From Gallionella sp. (GTDB lineage Bacteria > Pseudomonadota > Gammaproteobacteria > Burkholderiales > Gallionellaceae): a stretch of 64,000 nucleotides of DNA. Shown here piece by piece: positions 15,800 through 24,441 of this stretch (positions are counted from its first letter, which is position 1; the number at the start of each line of letters is the position of its first letter). Location of the stretch: NCBI GenBank assembly GCA_028689145.1, contig JAQTWT010000005.1:124001-188000 (forward strand), given 5' to 3'. The position numbers and the translations under genes are program-made. Below the pieces are notes generated by a model that did no database searches, was not told the origin of the DNA, and saw nothing but the letters and a program-made list of their open reading frames with translations.

Positions 15800-18472
15800 A
15801 TGAGTAATTGGCATTCTCTTCCCGCGCAAGAAGTGCTCGACGCCGTTTCTTCTAAATCGCATGGAATAAGCCATGCCGAAGCGACGAAACGACTCGCGCA
15901 GTTCGGCCCGAACCGTTTATCCCAGCCCAATCGGCGCGGCCCGCTGCTGCGCTTCTTGCTGCAATTCCACAATGTGTTGATCTATGTGCTGCTAGCCTCG
16001 GCATCAGTCACTGCCTTGCTCGCGCATTGGGTGGACACGGCAGTGATCGTCGGGGTGGTGGTAATCAACGCCATCATCGGTTTTCTTCAGGAGGGCAAGG
16101 CGGAAAAAGCCATGGATGCGATCCGGCGCATGCTGTCGCCGGAAGCCACTGTGCTGCGGGAAGGCAGGCGCGAAGTGATCGCGGCGGAAGCATTAGTACC
16201 CGGCGACATTGTGCAGCTGCAATCCGGCGACAAGGTGCCCGCCGATCTTCGCCTGTTGAGCGTAAAAAACCTGCGCCTTGAAGAGGCCGCGCTAACCGGC
16301 GAATCCGTAGCAATCGAAAAAAATACCGCTGCAGCGGATGCGCAAGCCGTACTCGGCGACCGCTATTGCATGGCCTATTCCAGCACGCTGGTGGTGTATG
16401 GGCAAGGCACCGGAGTGGTGGTAGCAACCGCGGACCGGACCGAGATCGGGCGTATCAGCGCAATGCTGGAAGAGGTGCAGACCCTGACAACTCCGCTGCT
16501 GCGCCAGATGGATACCTTCGGACGCTGGCTGACCGTCGCCATCATGGCGCTTGCCGCGCTCACCTTTTTGTTCGGCTGGCTGGTGCACAGCTACAGTCTC
16601 GGCGACATGTTCCTCGCCGCCGTGAGCATGGCGGTGGCGGCAATCCCGGAAGGCTTGCCCGCCGTGCTGACCATTACACTGGCGCTCGGCGTGCAGCGCA
16701 TGGCCGGACGCAATGCCATCGTGCGCCGCCTGCCCGCGGTGGAAGCGCTGGGTTCGGTCACCACCATCTGCACCGACAAGACCGGTACGCTGACCAGAAA
16801 CGAGATGACCGTGCAACGCGTGATCACCGCCGAGCAGATATTCGAAGTAAGCGGCACCGGCTACGCGCCACATGGCGGATTCTTGATCGGCGGCAATGAT
16901 ACGGAAATTTCAGAACATGGCTATGTGCTTGACTTGCTGCGCGCCGGACTGCTCTGCAACGATGCCGTACTGAACGAAACTGAAGGGCAATGGCATATCG
17001 CGGGCGATCCGACCGAGGGCGCGCTGATCCCGCTGGCGCTCAAGGCCGGATTGGACGCTGAATTTGAACATGGTGCGCTGCCGCGCACCGATCATATCCC
17101 TTTCGAATCGGAACATCGTTTCATGGCGACCCTGCACCATGATCATGCCGGTCATGCCTTTATCTTCGTAAAAGGTGCGGTGGAACAGCTACTGACGATG
17201 TGCAACCAGCAGCGCGGTGCGGGTGAAGATGCACCACTTGATCTACCCTACTGGCAAAACCATATGGCAGAGATCGGCGCGCTCGGGCAGCGCGTACTGG
17301 CGCTGGCAATGAAGACAGCCGACAAAGGTCAACACGAACTTAATTTCACCGACATGCAGGGGGGCTATACGCTGCTGGGCATGGTTGGCATCAGCGACCC
17401 GCCGCGCGACGAAGCCATCGCGGCAGTGCGCGACTGCCGCGCGGCGGGCATCCGCGTCAAAATGATCACCGGCGACCATGCCGATACAGCGCGAGCGATC
17501 GCCACACAGCTTGGAATCGGCAACGGCCTTGCGCTGACCGGCAATGAACTGGATGCACTGAATGATGAAGCATTACGTCAGGCAGTATGCGAAGTGGATG
17601 TGTTCGCGCGCGCCAGCCCGGAGCACAAGCTGCGGCTGGTAACCGCCCTGCAGGCCAACGGCGAGATCGTCGCGATGACCGGCGACGGTGTGAATGATGC
17701 ACCTGCCCTAAAACGTGCCGATATTGGCATCGCGATGGGCAGAAAAGGCACGGAAGTCGCAAAAGAAGCGGCGGAAATGGTGCTAGCCGACGACAACTTC
17801 GCCACCATCGCCCATGCGGTCAAAGAAGGTCGTACTGTCTACGACAACATCAAAAAAGCTATTGTATTCATCATGCCGACCAACGGCGGCGAGGCCGGCA
17901 TCGTGCTGGTCGCGATCCTGTTCGGTATGGCGCTACCTCTCACACCGGTGCAGATTCTGTGGGTGAACATGGTGACTGCAGTCACGCTGGCACTGGCATT
18001 GTCGTTTGAATTACCCGAGCCGGATGTGATGCGGAGAGCTCCGCGCGCCGCTAGCGAGCCTATCCTGTCCGGCTTCATGATTTGGCGTATCAGCTTTGTC
18101 TCGGTGCTGCTGGCGGCGGGAGTGGTCGCGCTGTTCCTGTGGGAGATCGCGCGTGGAGACAGTCTCGAAACTGCCCGCACCGTGGCTGTCAACGCGCTGG
18201 TGATGGGCGAGATCGCCTACCTGTTCAACTGCCGCTACCTATTCGCCCCGGTGCGCAGCTGGCAGGACTTCAGCGGTAATCGCTACGTGCTGCTCAGCAT
18301 TGCCGTCCTGATCATCATTCAGATGGCCTTCACCTATCTGCCGTTCATGCAGAAGCTGTTCGGCGTGGTCGCCCTCGACGCTGCAACCTGGGGATTGATT
18401 CTCGGCTTCGGTGTGCTGCAGTTCATCATTGTCGAAATCGAAAAGATATGGCTCAGAAAACGCAACCCCTAG
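15800..18472 (+). CDS. P-type cation-transporting ATPase (type II, Ca2+-pump-like)
   Basis: The 890-residue pump has the full P-type set: LTGES actuator motif near residue 162, IPEGLPA in M4, phosphorylation site DKTGTLT with Asp326, and TGDGVNDAPALKRADIGIAMG in the P domain. An N-terminal cation-ATPase domain is present. It looks closest to PacL/SERCA-like type IIA pumps. In M5 the ligands Asn and Glu (PTNGGEAGI) are retained, but the M6 segment reads NMVTAVTLAL where Ca2+ pumps have NLVTD, so a key aspartate ligand is absent. The transported ion is therefore uncertain (Ca2+, Mn2+, Na+ or K+ are possible). It ends overlapping by 4 nt with the convergent mscS gene. Confidence 0.88.
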   Translation: MSNWHSLPAQEVLDAVSSKSHGISHAEATKRLAQFGPNRLSQPNRRGPLLRFLLQFHNVLIYVLLASASVTALLAHWVDTAVIVGVVVINAIIGFLQEGKAEKAMDAIRRMLSPEATVLREGRREVIAAEALVPGDIVQLQSGDKVPADLRLLSVKNLRLEEAALTGESVAIEKNTAAADAQAVLGDRYCMAYSSTLVVYGQGTGVVVATADRTEIGRISAMLEEVQTLTTPLLRQMDTFGRWLTVAIMALAALTFLFGWLVHSYSLGDMFLAAVSMAVAAIPEGLPAVLTITLALGVQRMAGRNAIVRRLPAVEALGSVTTICTDKTGTLTRNEMTVQRVITAEQIFEVSGTGYAPHGGFLIGGNDTEISEHGYVLDLLRAGLLCNDAVLNETEGQWHIAGDPTEGALIPLALKAGLDAEFEHGALPRTDHIPFESEHRFMATLHHDHAGHAFIFVKGAVEQLLTMCNQQRGAGEDAPLDLPYWQNHMAEIGALGQRVLALAMKTADKGQHELNFTDMQGGYTLLGMVGISDPPRDEAIAAVRDCRAAGIRVKMITGDHADTARAIATQLGIGNGLALTGNELDALNDEALRQAVCEVDVFARASPEHKLRLVTALQANGEIVAMTGDGVNDAPALKRADIGIAMGRKGTEVAKEAAEMVLADDNFATIAHAVKEGRTVYDNIKKAIVFIMPTNGGEAGIVLVAILFGMALPLTPVQILWVNMVTAVTLALALSFELPEPDVMRRAPRAASEPILSGFMIWRISFVSVLLAAGVVALFLWEIARGDSLETARTVAVNALVMGEIAYLFNCRYLFAPVRSWQDFSGNRYVLLSIAVLIIIQMAFTYLPFMQKLFGVVALDAATWGLILGFGVLQFIIVEIEKIWLRKRNP

Positions 18473-19356
18473 ACTACCTCGTTTTTACCGGCAACACGGA
18501 AGGCCGGTGCGCTACCGTCCCTGTTCTGCCCGGCATAGACGGTAAGATGCGGATAGGGAATTTCGATACCGCGCGCGTCGAAAACCTGCTTTAGCCTGCC
18601 GAGAAAAGCACGGCGTACATTCCACTGCTCCAGCGCGACGGTCTTGAAACGGCAGCGCAAGATGACCGCTGATTCCGCCCAATCCTGCACCCCCTGAATT
18701 TCGATATCCTCCAGTATCTTCGGTCCGACCACGGCATCTGTGCGCAAAGCACTGGCGACCTCGCGTACGGCCCCGCATACCTCATCCATACTCTCGCGGT
18801 AAGCCACGCCTACGTCGATCAACGCAAACGCATAATCACGTGATTTATTGGTAACAATACTGATCTGCCCGTTCGGCACATAGTGTACGCTGCCCTCGAT
18901 ATCGCGCAGACAGACATAGCGCAGAGTAATGTCTTCCACCACGCCGGTCTTACCGCAAACTTCGACCACATCTCCCTGACGTATCTGGTTTTCCAGCAGC
19001 AAAAAGAAACCGTTAAAATAATCCTTGATCAGGCTTTGTGCGCCAAAACCGACCGCCAGACCGACCACTCCGGCTGCGCCAAGAATAGGCGCGATGGAAA
19101 TGCCCAGCTCGCTTAATGCCAGCATCCCCGCGACCAGCGAGATCACCACAGTAGATATGTAGCGAAACACCCGCGCCAACGTCTCGATACGACGTTTTTC
19201 TTCCGCAGACCCCGCATGATCATTCATGTAGTTGCGGAACAAGCGAATCAACCTGCGGCTCAAGTGTACCAGCAGCCAGGCCAGCAACAGAATGATGATG
19301 ACATGCAGCAGGTCTTTGGAAAAATGAAGATAATCAAATAGGCTGGCTGAATTCAT
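18469..19356 (-). CDS. mscS: MscS-family small-conductance mechanosensitive channel
   Basis: The 295-residue protein shows an N-terminal amphipathic start, three hydrophobic helices, and the glycine/alanine-packed pore helix APILGAAGVVGLAVGFGAQSLIKDYFNGFFLLLE near residues 95-130. The beta domain with GDVVEV, VHYVPNGQI and the alpha/beta C-terminal domain follow, so it is a full-length MscS. It releases small solutes when membrane tension rises. The start at 19356 is preferred over an upstream ATG at 19443 because GGAG sits 7 nt before it and the extension is not membrane-like. With the osmolyte operon near by, it would balance solute accumulation on downshock. Confidence 0.9.
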   Translation of the reverse strand: MNSASLFDYLHFSKDLLHVIIILLLAWLLVHLSRRLIRLFRNYMNDHAGSAEEKRRIETLARVFRYISTVVISLVAGMLALSELGISIAPILGAAGVVGLAVGFGAQSLIKDYFNGFFLLLENQIRQGDVVEVCGKTGVVEDITLRYVCLRDIEGSVHYVPNGQISIVTNKSRDYAFALIDVGVAYRESMDEVCGAVREVASALRTDAVVGPKILEDIEIQGVQDWAESAVILRCRFKTVALEQWNVRRAFLGRLKQVFDARGIEIPYPHLTVYAGQNRDGSAPAFRVAGKNEVV

Positions 19357-19609
19357 GACGTGCTCCGGTGCATTTGGACGCGGTGATTCTATCGCACACC
19401 GTATATAAAGGGGCAGCGCTAACGAGACTTGCATCATGCGCAACAGCAGTTCATTGCATAACGATCATCAACATTCGATATCCATGCAGAAATGTAGCAA
19501 GAATGATTGCAAAAAAGGAAATCAAAAGACAAAAAATGAAATTTACCTACAGATCGCTACATAAGCACGCATTTTGAGCACTTGGACAATACAATTACAT
19601 CAAATACGG

Positions 19610-19671
19610 CAATTTTTAACACACTGCCCAACTCCCTCAAAGCACCACAATTCTGTTGTCAATTTTTAACA
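19610..19671. repeat. Direct repeat pair in the rTCA promoter region
   Basis: CAATTTTTAACA occurs at 19610-19621 and again at 19660-19671. The start-to-start spacing of 50 bp is close to five helical turns, and the second copy overlaps the promoter spacer. This arrangement suits cooperative binding of a regulator on one face of DNA, but no specific factor is recognised. Confidence 0.4.
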
Positions 19672-19685
19672 AACATCTTTATAAT
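19656..19685 (+). promoter_or_regulatory. Sigma70-type promoter for the rTCA cluster
   Basis: TTGTCA at 19656-19661 and a perfect TATAAT at 19680-19685 are separated by 18 bp. Transcription would start near 19692, giving a leader of about 325 nt before aclB. One mismatch to consensus in the whole promoter suggests strong expression unless repressed. Confidence 0.65.
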
Positions 19686-19795
19686 TCGCCGGACATAATA
19701 ATCGGAAGTGTTGGAGTCAGCAGACTTACCTCGCTCGAAACGTTCCTCCCTAATTCAAATATTGCCCCCAGGCTCTTATAGCCAGGGATATTCTG

Positions 19796-19966
19796 ATGCG
19801 GAAGCAAGATATAGTTTATTTGGGTGACGTGATGTCAGGAACGCAACCAGCTTTATGTCCAAAACCTCTGCCTACACGGCTCGTGGGCAAAGCGGCGAGA
19901 TTAGCTTGGAATGTATTGGCATGGGTGAAATGTTTGCATCAGCAACGTGTTACATATTGGAAATAG
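19796..19966 (+). CDS. Possible 56-residue leader ORF upstream of aclB
   Basis: ATG at 19796 follows AGGGA with 7-nt spacing and opens 56 codons ending TAG at 19966, inside the transcribed leader of the rTCA operon. The peptide begins MRKQDIVYLGDVMSG and ends VTYWK; it is slightly basic with two cysteines and three tryptophans. No family is recognised. It may be a small protein, a regulatory leader, or chance; the good ribosome site is the main support. Confidence 0.3.
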   Translation: MRKQDIVYLGDVMSGTQPALCPKPLPTRLVGKAARLAWNVLAWVKCLHQQRVTYWK

Positions 19967-20016
19967 ACTCGGCAAACAACAACCAGAATTTAATCTAGAG
20001 AAGCGGAAAGGTAGCT

Positions 20017-21297
20017 ATGAACGTCAGTGGTATGCTCCATGGAGCAGGGTTGCTCAAGATCGTTGATTTCCCGGCATCCGAAGTGCTGGGACCGGAAGCC
20101 AGCGAACACGATATCCATAACATGATCGAGCGTTGCGGCTCCGTCTTCGTCAAACCTATTTTCAGGGGCGGTATCGGCAAGAAAGGCAAATCCGGGCTGA
20201 TCGGGCGCGCCAAGGATCTGAAATCGGCGCTGGCCGAAAAAGAGCGTTTGTACTTTGCCGAATATAAAGTCGGCGATGTTATGTACAAGTCGCGCGGTGT
20301 CACCTTCGAGGGCGCAATACCGGCCCAGCATGAAATCTATTTTTCGATCACCGATTCGACCCGCTACCGCGCGCCGGTCATGACGCTCACGCATCACGGC
20401 GGCATGGACATCGAAGAGCTGGACAAGACCCAGATCATCGAAGTGCCGTTCGACCCGCTGACCGGCCTCAAGTCTTTCGTCATATCCAACGCACTGACCG
20501 ATCTCGGCGCACCGAAGGAAATCATTTCCCCGCTGGTGCAGCACCTGCCCAAGCTGTGGGACCTGTACCACCACTACGGCATGACCACGCTGGAACTTAA
20601 TCCGATCCGCATGATGCCGAACAAGTCCGGCTCGCTGGTTCCAGTGGCCTGCGACTTCAAATGCGGCTTCGACCGCGACGATCCGCGCATAAACCGCCTG
20701 ACGTTGCCCGAAGATATTTTCGTCACCGAAGCCAACGACTTCGAGCAGGAGATCAACGAACTGCGCACCTATCAGGGCCAGAGCGACGTTTATGTGATCA
20801 ATGACAAGGGCACGATATTGGCTCCCACCTTCGGCGGCGGCGCGAACTCGCTGGTCACCGAAGTGCTGGGCAACGATGCCATCATCTCCTCCGACTTCGG
20901 CGGAAACCCGCCCTACGAGAAGATGTACGACGTGATGCGCATATCCCTCAAGTACTACCTCAAGCAGACCAACGTGCTGTTCATCATCGGCGGCAAAGCC
21001 AACAACACCGACATTTTCGTGACCTTCCGCGCGATGGCGGATGCGCTGCGCGACTACTTCAGCGAGCGCGGTGCCACACCGTTGTATGTGGTGATCGGTC
21101 GCGGCGGCCCCCAGGTAATCCGCGGTATGGGCGCATTCAAAGATGTGCTCGACTCCTTGCGTATTCCCTACAAGATTTTCGGCTTCGATTCCGCGATGAC
21201 CGATGTGGTGAACTACGCGCAGGAAGCGGATCGCTGGATGAAGGCGGGTGGCCGCGCCGAAGTGGCGAAGCTGCTGGGTCTGCCTGCTGACGCGTGA
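20017..21297 (+). CDS. aclB: ATP-citrate lyase, small (ATP-grasp) subunit, type II-like
   Basis: The 426-residue protein corresponds to the N-terminal part of eukaryotic ATP-citrate lyase and is related to the succinyl-CoA synthetase beta subunit. With the large subunit it cleaves citrate, using ATP and CoA, to acetyl-CoA and oxaloacetate, the defining step of the reductive TCA cycle. Visible parts are the ATP-grasp region (KPIFRGGIGKKGKSGLIG, LELNPIRM near residue 190) and the C-terminal CoA-ligase domain with PTFGGGANSLVTEVLG, DFGGNPPYEKM and VVIGRGGPQVIRGMG. The start has AAAGG 6-7 nt upstream. It lies about 325 nt behind a strong promoter and 163 bp ahead of aclA, with a palindromic repeat in between. 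A simple succinyl-CoA synthetase is excluded by the lyase domain of its partner. Confidence 0.88.
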   Translation: MNVSGMLHGAGLLKIVDFPASEVLGPEASEHDIHNMIERCGSVFVKPIFRGGIGKKGKSGLIGRAKDLKSALAEKERLYFAEYKVGDVMYKSRGVTFEGAIPAQHEIYFSITDSTRYRAPVMTLTHHGGMDIEELDKTQIIEVPFDPLTGLKSFVISNALTDLGAPKEIISPLVQHLPKLWDLYHHYGMTTLELNPIRMMPNKSGSLVPVACDFKCGFDRDDPRINRLTLPEDIFVTEANDFEQEINELRTYQGQSDVYVINDKGTILAPTFGGGANSLVTEVLGNDAIISSDFGGNPPYEKMYDVMRISLKYYLKQTNVLFIIGGKANNTDIFVTFRAMADALRDYFSERGATPLYVVIGRGGPQVIRGMGAFKDVLDSLRIPYKIFGFDSAMTDVVNYAQEADRWMKAGGRAEVAKLLGLPADA

Positions 21298-21305
21298 TGA
21301 ATTGC

Positions 21306-21434
21306 GTAGGTTGGGTTAGGCGCTTTTTTTGCGCCGTAACCCAACAACAAAATTGGTTAGGATAATTGAGGTTTGTTGGGTTACGTCCGTAGGTGGTGAG
21401 CTTGTCGAACCATAAGACCGCTAACCCAACCTAC
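21306..21434. repeat. 129-bp palindromic repeat element between aclB and aclA
   Basis: The ends are perfect inverted 14-mers, GTAGGTTGGGTTAG (21306-21319) and CTAACCCAACCTAC (21421-21434). Inside are two further GGGTTA/TAACCC stretches, including a hairpin with a T7 loop at about 21312-21343. It encodes nothing and resembles a MITE or REP-like element that folds strongly in RNA. Placed between the two subunit genes, it may change their expression ratio. Confidence 0.75.
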
Positions 21435-21460
21435 ATAAATAATTAGCAAAGGTGAAAGCA

Positions 21461-24163
21461 ATGAGAAAGCCTGGTATCAAAGACTTTAAATATTTCGTCG
21501 GCATCAAATCTCTGGCCGATATCGCCACGCGCGATGACCGCATCTGCGTGCTGAACATCACCGGCAACGAATCCCGTACCGTGACTCCGGTCAGCCACGC
21601 CTATTCCGGCGGCAACATCGTATTTGGCACCTCCCCCGGCCGCCGCGGGCAAGTCGTCGAGACACCCGCAGGCAATATTCCCGTGTACAACAACGTGCGC
21701 GAAGGCATGGAGGCCGGTCACAAGTTCAACGTCGGCGTGGTCTATCTGCCCCCCTCCGCCGTACGCGACGGCGTGGCAGAACTGATCAGGATCAATCCCG
21801 ATGTTGAAAAAGTCATCATCATCACCGAAAAAATATCGGTGCATGATTCGCGCGAAATCCGCGCGCTCGGCCAACAGCGCGGCGTGGACATTTTCGGCGG
21901 CAACTGCTTGGGCGTAGCCGACTCCTGGAACCAGGTACGCATCGGCGGCGCGTTGGGCGGCGACAATCCCGGCGAAACCCTGCGCAAGGGTTCGGTCGCG
22001 ATTTTCTCCAACTCCGGCAACTTCACCACCACGATTGCGAACTACCTGTCCATCGGCGGCTGGGGTACCACGACACTGATCTCCAGCGGCAAGGATATCT
22101 ACATCAATTACGCCGCGCCCGAATTCGCCTACGCCATGTCCAATGACACGCGCACCAAGGCAGCGGTGTTGTATTCCGAGCCGGGCGGTTACTACGAACA
22201 CGACGTAGTGTTTGACAAACCGGTGGTCGCCTGCGTGGTGGGTCGCTGGAAAGCCACCCTGACCCGCGCCGTGGGCCATGCCGGTGCCATCGCCGGATCG
22301 GGCGACGACGCGCGCGCAAAAGAAAAATGGTTCATGGACAAGTTTGGCGTAAGCGAACTGTTCACACCGGAAAATCCGGTATGCTCCAAGAAAGGCGCAG
22401 TTGTCACCAACATCGCCCACATCCCGCAGGCGCTGACTGCTGTGATGAAGCTGAACGGCGTTGAAAAAGATTTCGCGCCGGAAGGCAATCTGGAACTGAA
22501 ACCATGGTTCGGCGACAACCAGGGCATAAAGATGCCTGCTGCACTCGACATCCCGGTGGTCAAGGCTCTGGCACCGTACGATTTGCAGATCGCCGAACTG
22601 TTGAAAAACGTTGGCGCGATTTTCCCGCGCCAGACCATGAAAGATTGCTCGGGCAGCTCGGTGATGGACCCCAAGACGCAAGTCACCAAGGTCAACAATA
22701 TCTCCATCCTCGACCTTTCCAAGCAGCCGCTGGAATCCAACCTGTGTCTGGCGCTGGTGCGCGAGCTCAACGACGAGAACGACAACGCGCTGTACAACCT
22801 CGCGGTGGCCGCGCACGTCAATCTGCACAATGATCCGATGCTGGCCGCCGCCGAAGCCGCGCGCGAAGCGGGCAATGCGCCCAACACCGCGATTAGCGCA
22901 GCGGTCGCCTTGCTCGGGCCGAAGCGCGTGGATGCCGCGCGCGCAGCCGCCGACTCCCTGACGGAAATCTTCGCGCACTCCGGTTTACTGAAGGGCGACG
23001 ACGAAGCAGCCAAAGTCAATCCTGCCGCAGCTACTGCCGAGCAACTTGCCACACTGGTAGGCAGCGCACCGGATGCGAAAGCCGAAGCCATGCTCAAAGC
23101 CTACGATAAGCGCGGCGCGAAGTCTGTGTTCGTAAAATATCTGCGTTCGCTCAAAGGCCACCCCACCGCTGATGCCGTGCTGGCCGCACTGACCACCACC
23201 ATCGCGTGGGAGCCGCTGATGCGCAAGCGCATTTCCAAGCTGACCGTGCGCAATATGCCCTGGTACACCAAGCTGTTCGGCATGATTATCGGCGCGTCCA
23301 CCGAAGCCAAGCACCACGCTGCTGGCAGCTTCTGCGGTGTGGACAACCAGGAAATTCTGGACTCCTGGACCGTCACGCAACTGGCCTACATCTCGCTGCT
23401 GGGCGAGCGCCCCACTGCGGCCAGCCTGCTGCCGCTACAAGTCATCCTGGGGCTCATCATTTCCAACGGCGTGGGAACCATCTCCTCGCAAGGCTGCAAG
23501 GGCGCGGTATCCGCCGACGGCCCCGAGTCGCCGGAGCGTGTGCAGATCAACAAGGGCATGATCGGCTTCCTCACCCATACCGGTTTCGCCCACGGCGGCA
23601 ACGGTTATGAAGGCATCCAGTTCCTGATCGAAAATTTCAAGGACACCAAACTGGCCGATGCAAGCAACCCCGGCAAAGACATCGACTTGAAAAAAATCAC
23701 CACCGACTTTGCCATCGCATTCAACAAAGAGAAGAAGCAGAGCAAGGCGCTGGGCACCGGCGTGCGCAACATCCCCGGCGTGAACCACCCGGTGTTCAAG
23801 GGCCTGCCGGTCAACCACGATCCGCGCGAAACCTTCATCTCCGAGTTTTTTGCCGAGCGCGGCGAGAAGAACGTGTTCCACGACTTCTACAAGACGCTGG
23901 TGCAGTCGCTGTACGATAACGGCGTAACCAGCAACGTGTTCTGCGTAAACATTGATGCCGTGATCGCAGCCTCGCTGCTCAAGCTGCTGTGGCCGCGTTA
24001 CCGCAACGGCCAGTTCAGCGAGAATCTGATGGAAATGGCCGCCTTCACCGCCTTCCTGTTCGGCCGCATGGCCGGATGCGCGGGCGAAATCGACGACCAT
24101 ATCAACCGCGGACGCAACATGGATACCCGCACTCCGGCTTCTCAGTGCAGCCACGTTTCCTGA
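21461..24163 (+). CDS. aclA: ATP-citrate lyase, large subunit (CoA ligase + citryl-CoA lyase), type II-like
   Basis: The 900-residue subunit combines a CoA-binding/ligase part (residues 1 to about 320) with a citrate-synthase-like lyase part (about 480-900). His273 in VGHAGAIAG is the expected phosphohistidine. In the lyase part, the VNHPVF segment with His776 and Asp832 in FCVNIDAVI match the catalytic pair of the citrate synthase fold. The N-terminal Rossmann segments (GNCLGVAD, FSNSGNFTTTIANY) are clear. At 900 residues it is much longer than the roughly 610-residue AclA of Chlorobium, matching the 'type II' ATP-citrate lyase known from Nitrospira, Magnetococcus and tubeworm symbionts. The ATG at 21461 has AAAGGTG 6-7 nt upstream; GTG at 21452 overlaps that ribosome site and is unlikely. 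Confidence 0.9.
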   Translation: MRKPGIKDFKYFVGIKSLADIATRDDRICVLNITGNESRTVTPVSHAYSGGNIVFGTSPGRRGQVVETPAGNIPVYNNVREGMEAGHKFNVGVVYLPPSAVRDGVAELIRINPDVEKVIIITEKISVHDSREIRALGQQRGVDIFGGNCLGVADSWNQVRIGGALGGDNPGETLRKGSVAIFSNSGNFTTTIANYLSIGGWGTTTLISSGKDIYINYAAPEFAYAMSNDTRTKAAVLYSEPGGYYEHDVVFDKPVVACVVGRWKATLTRAVGHAGAIAGSGDDARAKEKWFMDKFGVSELFTPENPVCSKKGAVVTNIAHIPQALTAVMKLNGVEKDFAPEGNLELKPWFGDNQGIKMPAALDIPVVKALAPYDLQIAELLKNVGAIFPRQTMKDCSGSSVMDPKTQVTKVNNISILDLSKQPLESNLCLALVRELNDENDNALYNLAVAAHVNLHNDPMLAAAEAAREAGNAPNTAISAAVALLGPKRVDAARAAADSLTEIFAHSGLLKGDDEAAKVNPAAATAEQLATLVGSAPDAKAEAMLKAYDKRGAKSVFVKYLRSLKGHPTADAVLAALTTTIAWEPLMRKRISKLTVRNMPWYTKLFGMIIGASTEAKHHAAGSFCGVDNQEILDSWTVTQLAYISLLGERPTAASLLPLQVILGLIISNGVGTISSQGCKGAVSADGPESPERVQINKGMIGFLTHTGFAHGGNGYEGIQFLIENFKDTKLADASNPGKDIDLKKITTDFAIAFNKEKKQSKALGTGVRNIPGVNHPVFKGLPVNHDPRETFISEFFAERGEKNVFHDFYKTLVQSLYDNGVTSNVFCVNIDAVIAASLLKLLWPRYRNGQFSENLMEMAAFTAFLFGRMAGCAGEIDDHINRGRNMDTRTPASQCSHVS

Positions 24164-24181
24164 TGAACCAATAACAGACCC

Positions 24182-24205
24182 CCTCCCCTTCACGGGGAGG
24201 TTTTT
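24182..24205 (+). terminator. Rho-independent terminator after aclA
   Basis: CCTCCCC (24182-24188), loop TTCAC, GGGGAGG (24194-24200), then five T. It would end the aclBA transcript, so aconitase probably has its own promoter in the following 236 bp. Confidence 0.7.
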
Positions 24206-24441
24206 AACTGGGGGAGCAAAACAAACACCGCCGCAGCATCTCAGCAATTAATTCCTGACCTGCAGGAATGGATTCGAGTCCGGCCCGATTAATTTTTTAC
24301 GCAATAACCCGGGGAAGAACAGATGGGCAGAGCACAGCGCGTAGCCCCATCGAAGTTCATCAATCTCAGAGGGGTTGCGCTGCATCACCCGTCTTATGAC
24401 GATTACTGATTTTTATTTGACGCAATAATTTTGGAGAGCTT

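Larger units (their letters stand above)
19357..20016. other. Long intergenic control region upstream of the rTCA cluster
   Basis: This 660-bp AT-rich stretch separates mscS from aclB. It holds two direct copies of CAATTTTTAACA (19610-19621 and 19660-19671, 50 bp apart), a near-consensus promoter (19656-19685), a short hairpin at about 19767-19788 (arms CCCxGGC/GCCxGGG), and a 56-codon ORF with its own ribosome site. The rest has no recognised feature. Confidence 0.6.

Noticed and set aside
21443-22978. 511-codon open frame on the minus strand
   Set aside because: It lies fully antisense to aclA, whose catalytic motifs are clear. Its product has low-complexity His/Gly/Val composition typical of antisense frames in GC-rich codons.
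20017-24163. Succinyl-CoA synthetase instead of ATP-citrate lyase
   Set aside because: The large subunit carries a citrate-synthase-like domain with the lyase His and Asp, and both subunits are longer than SucC/SucD.
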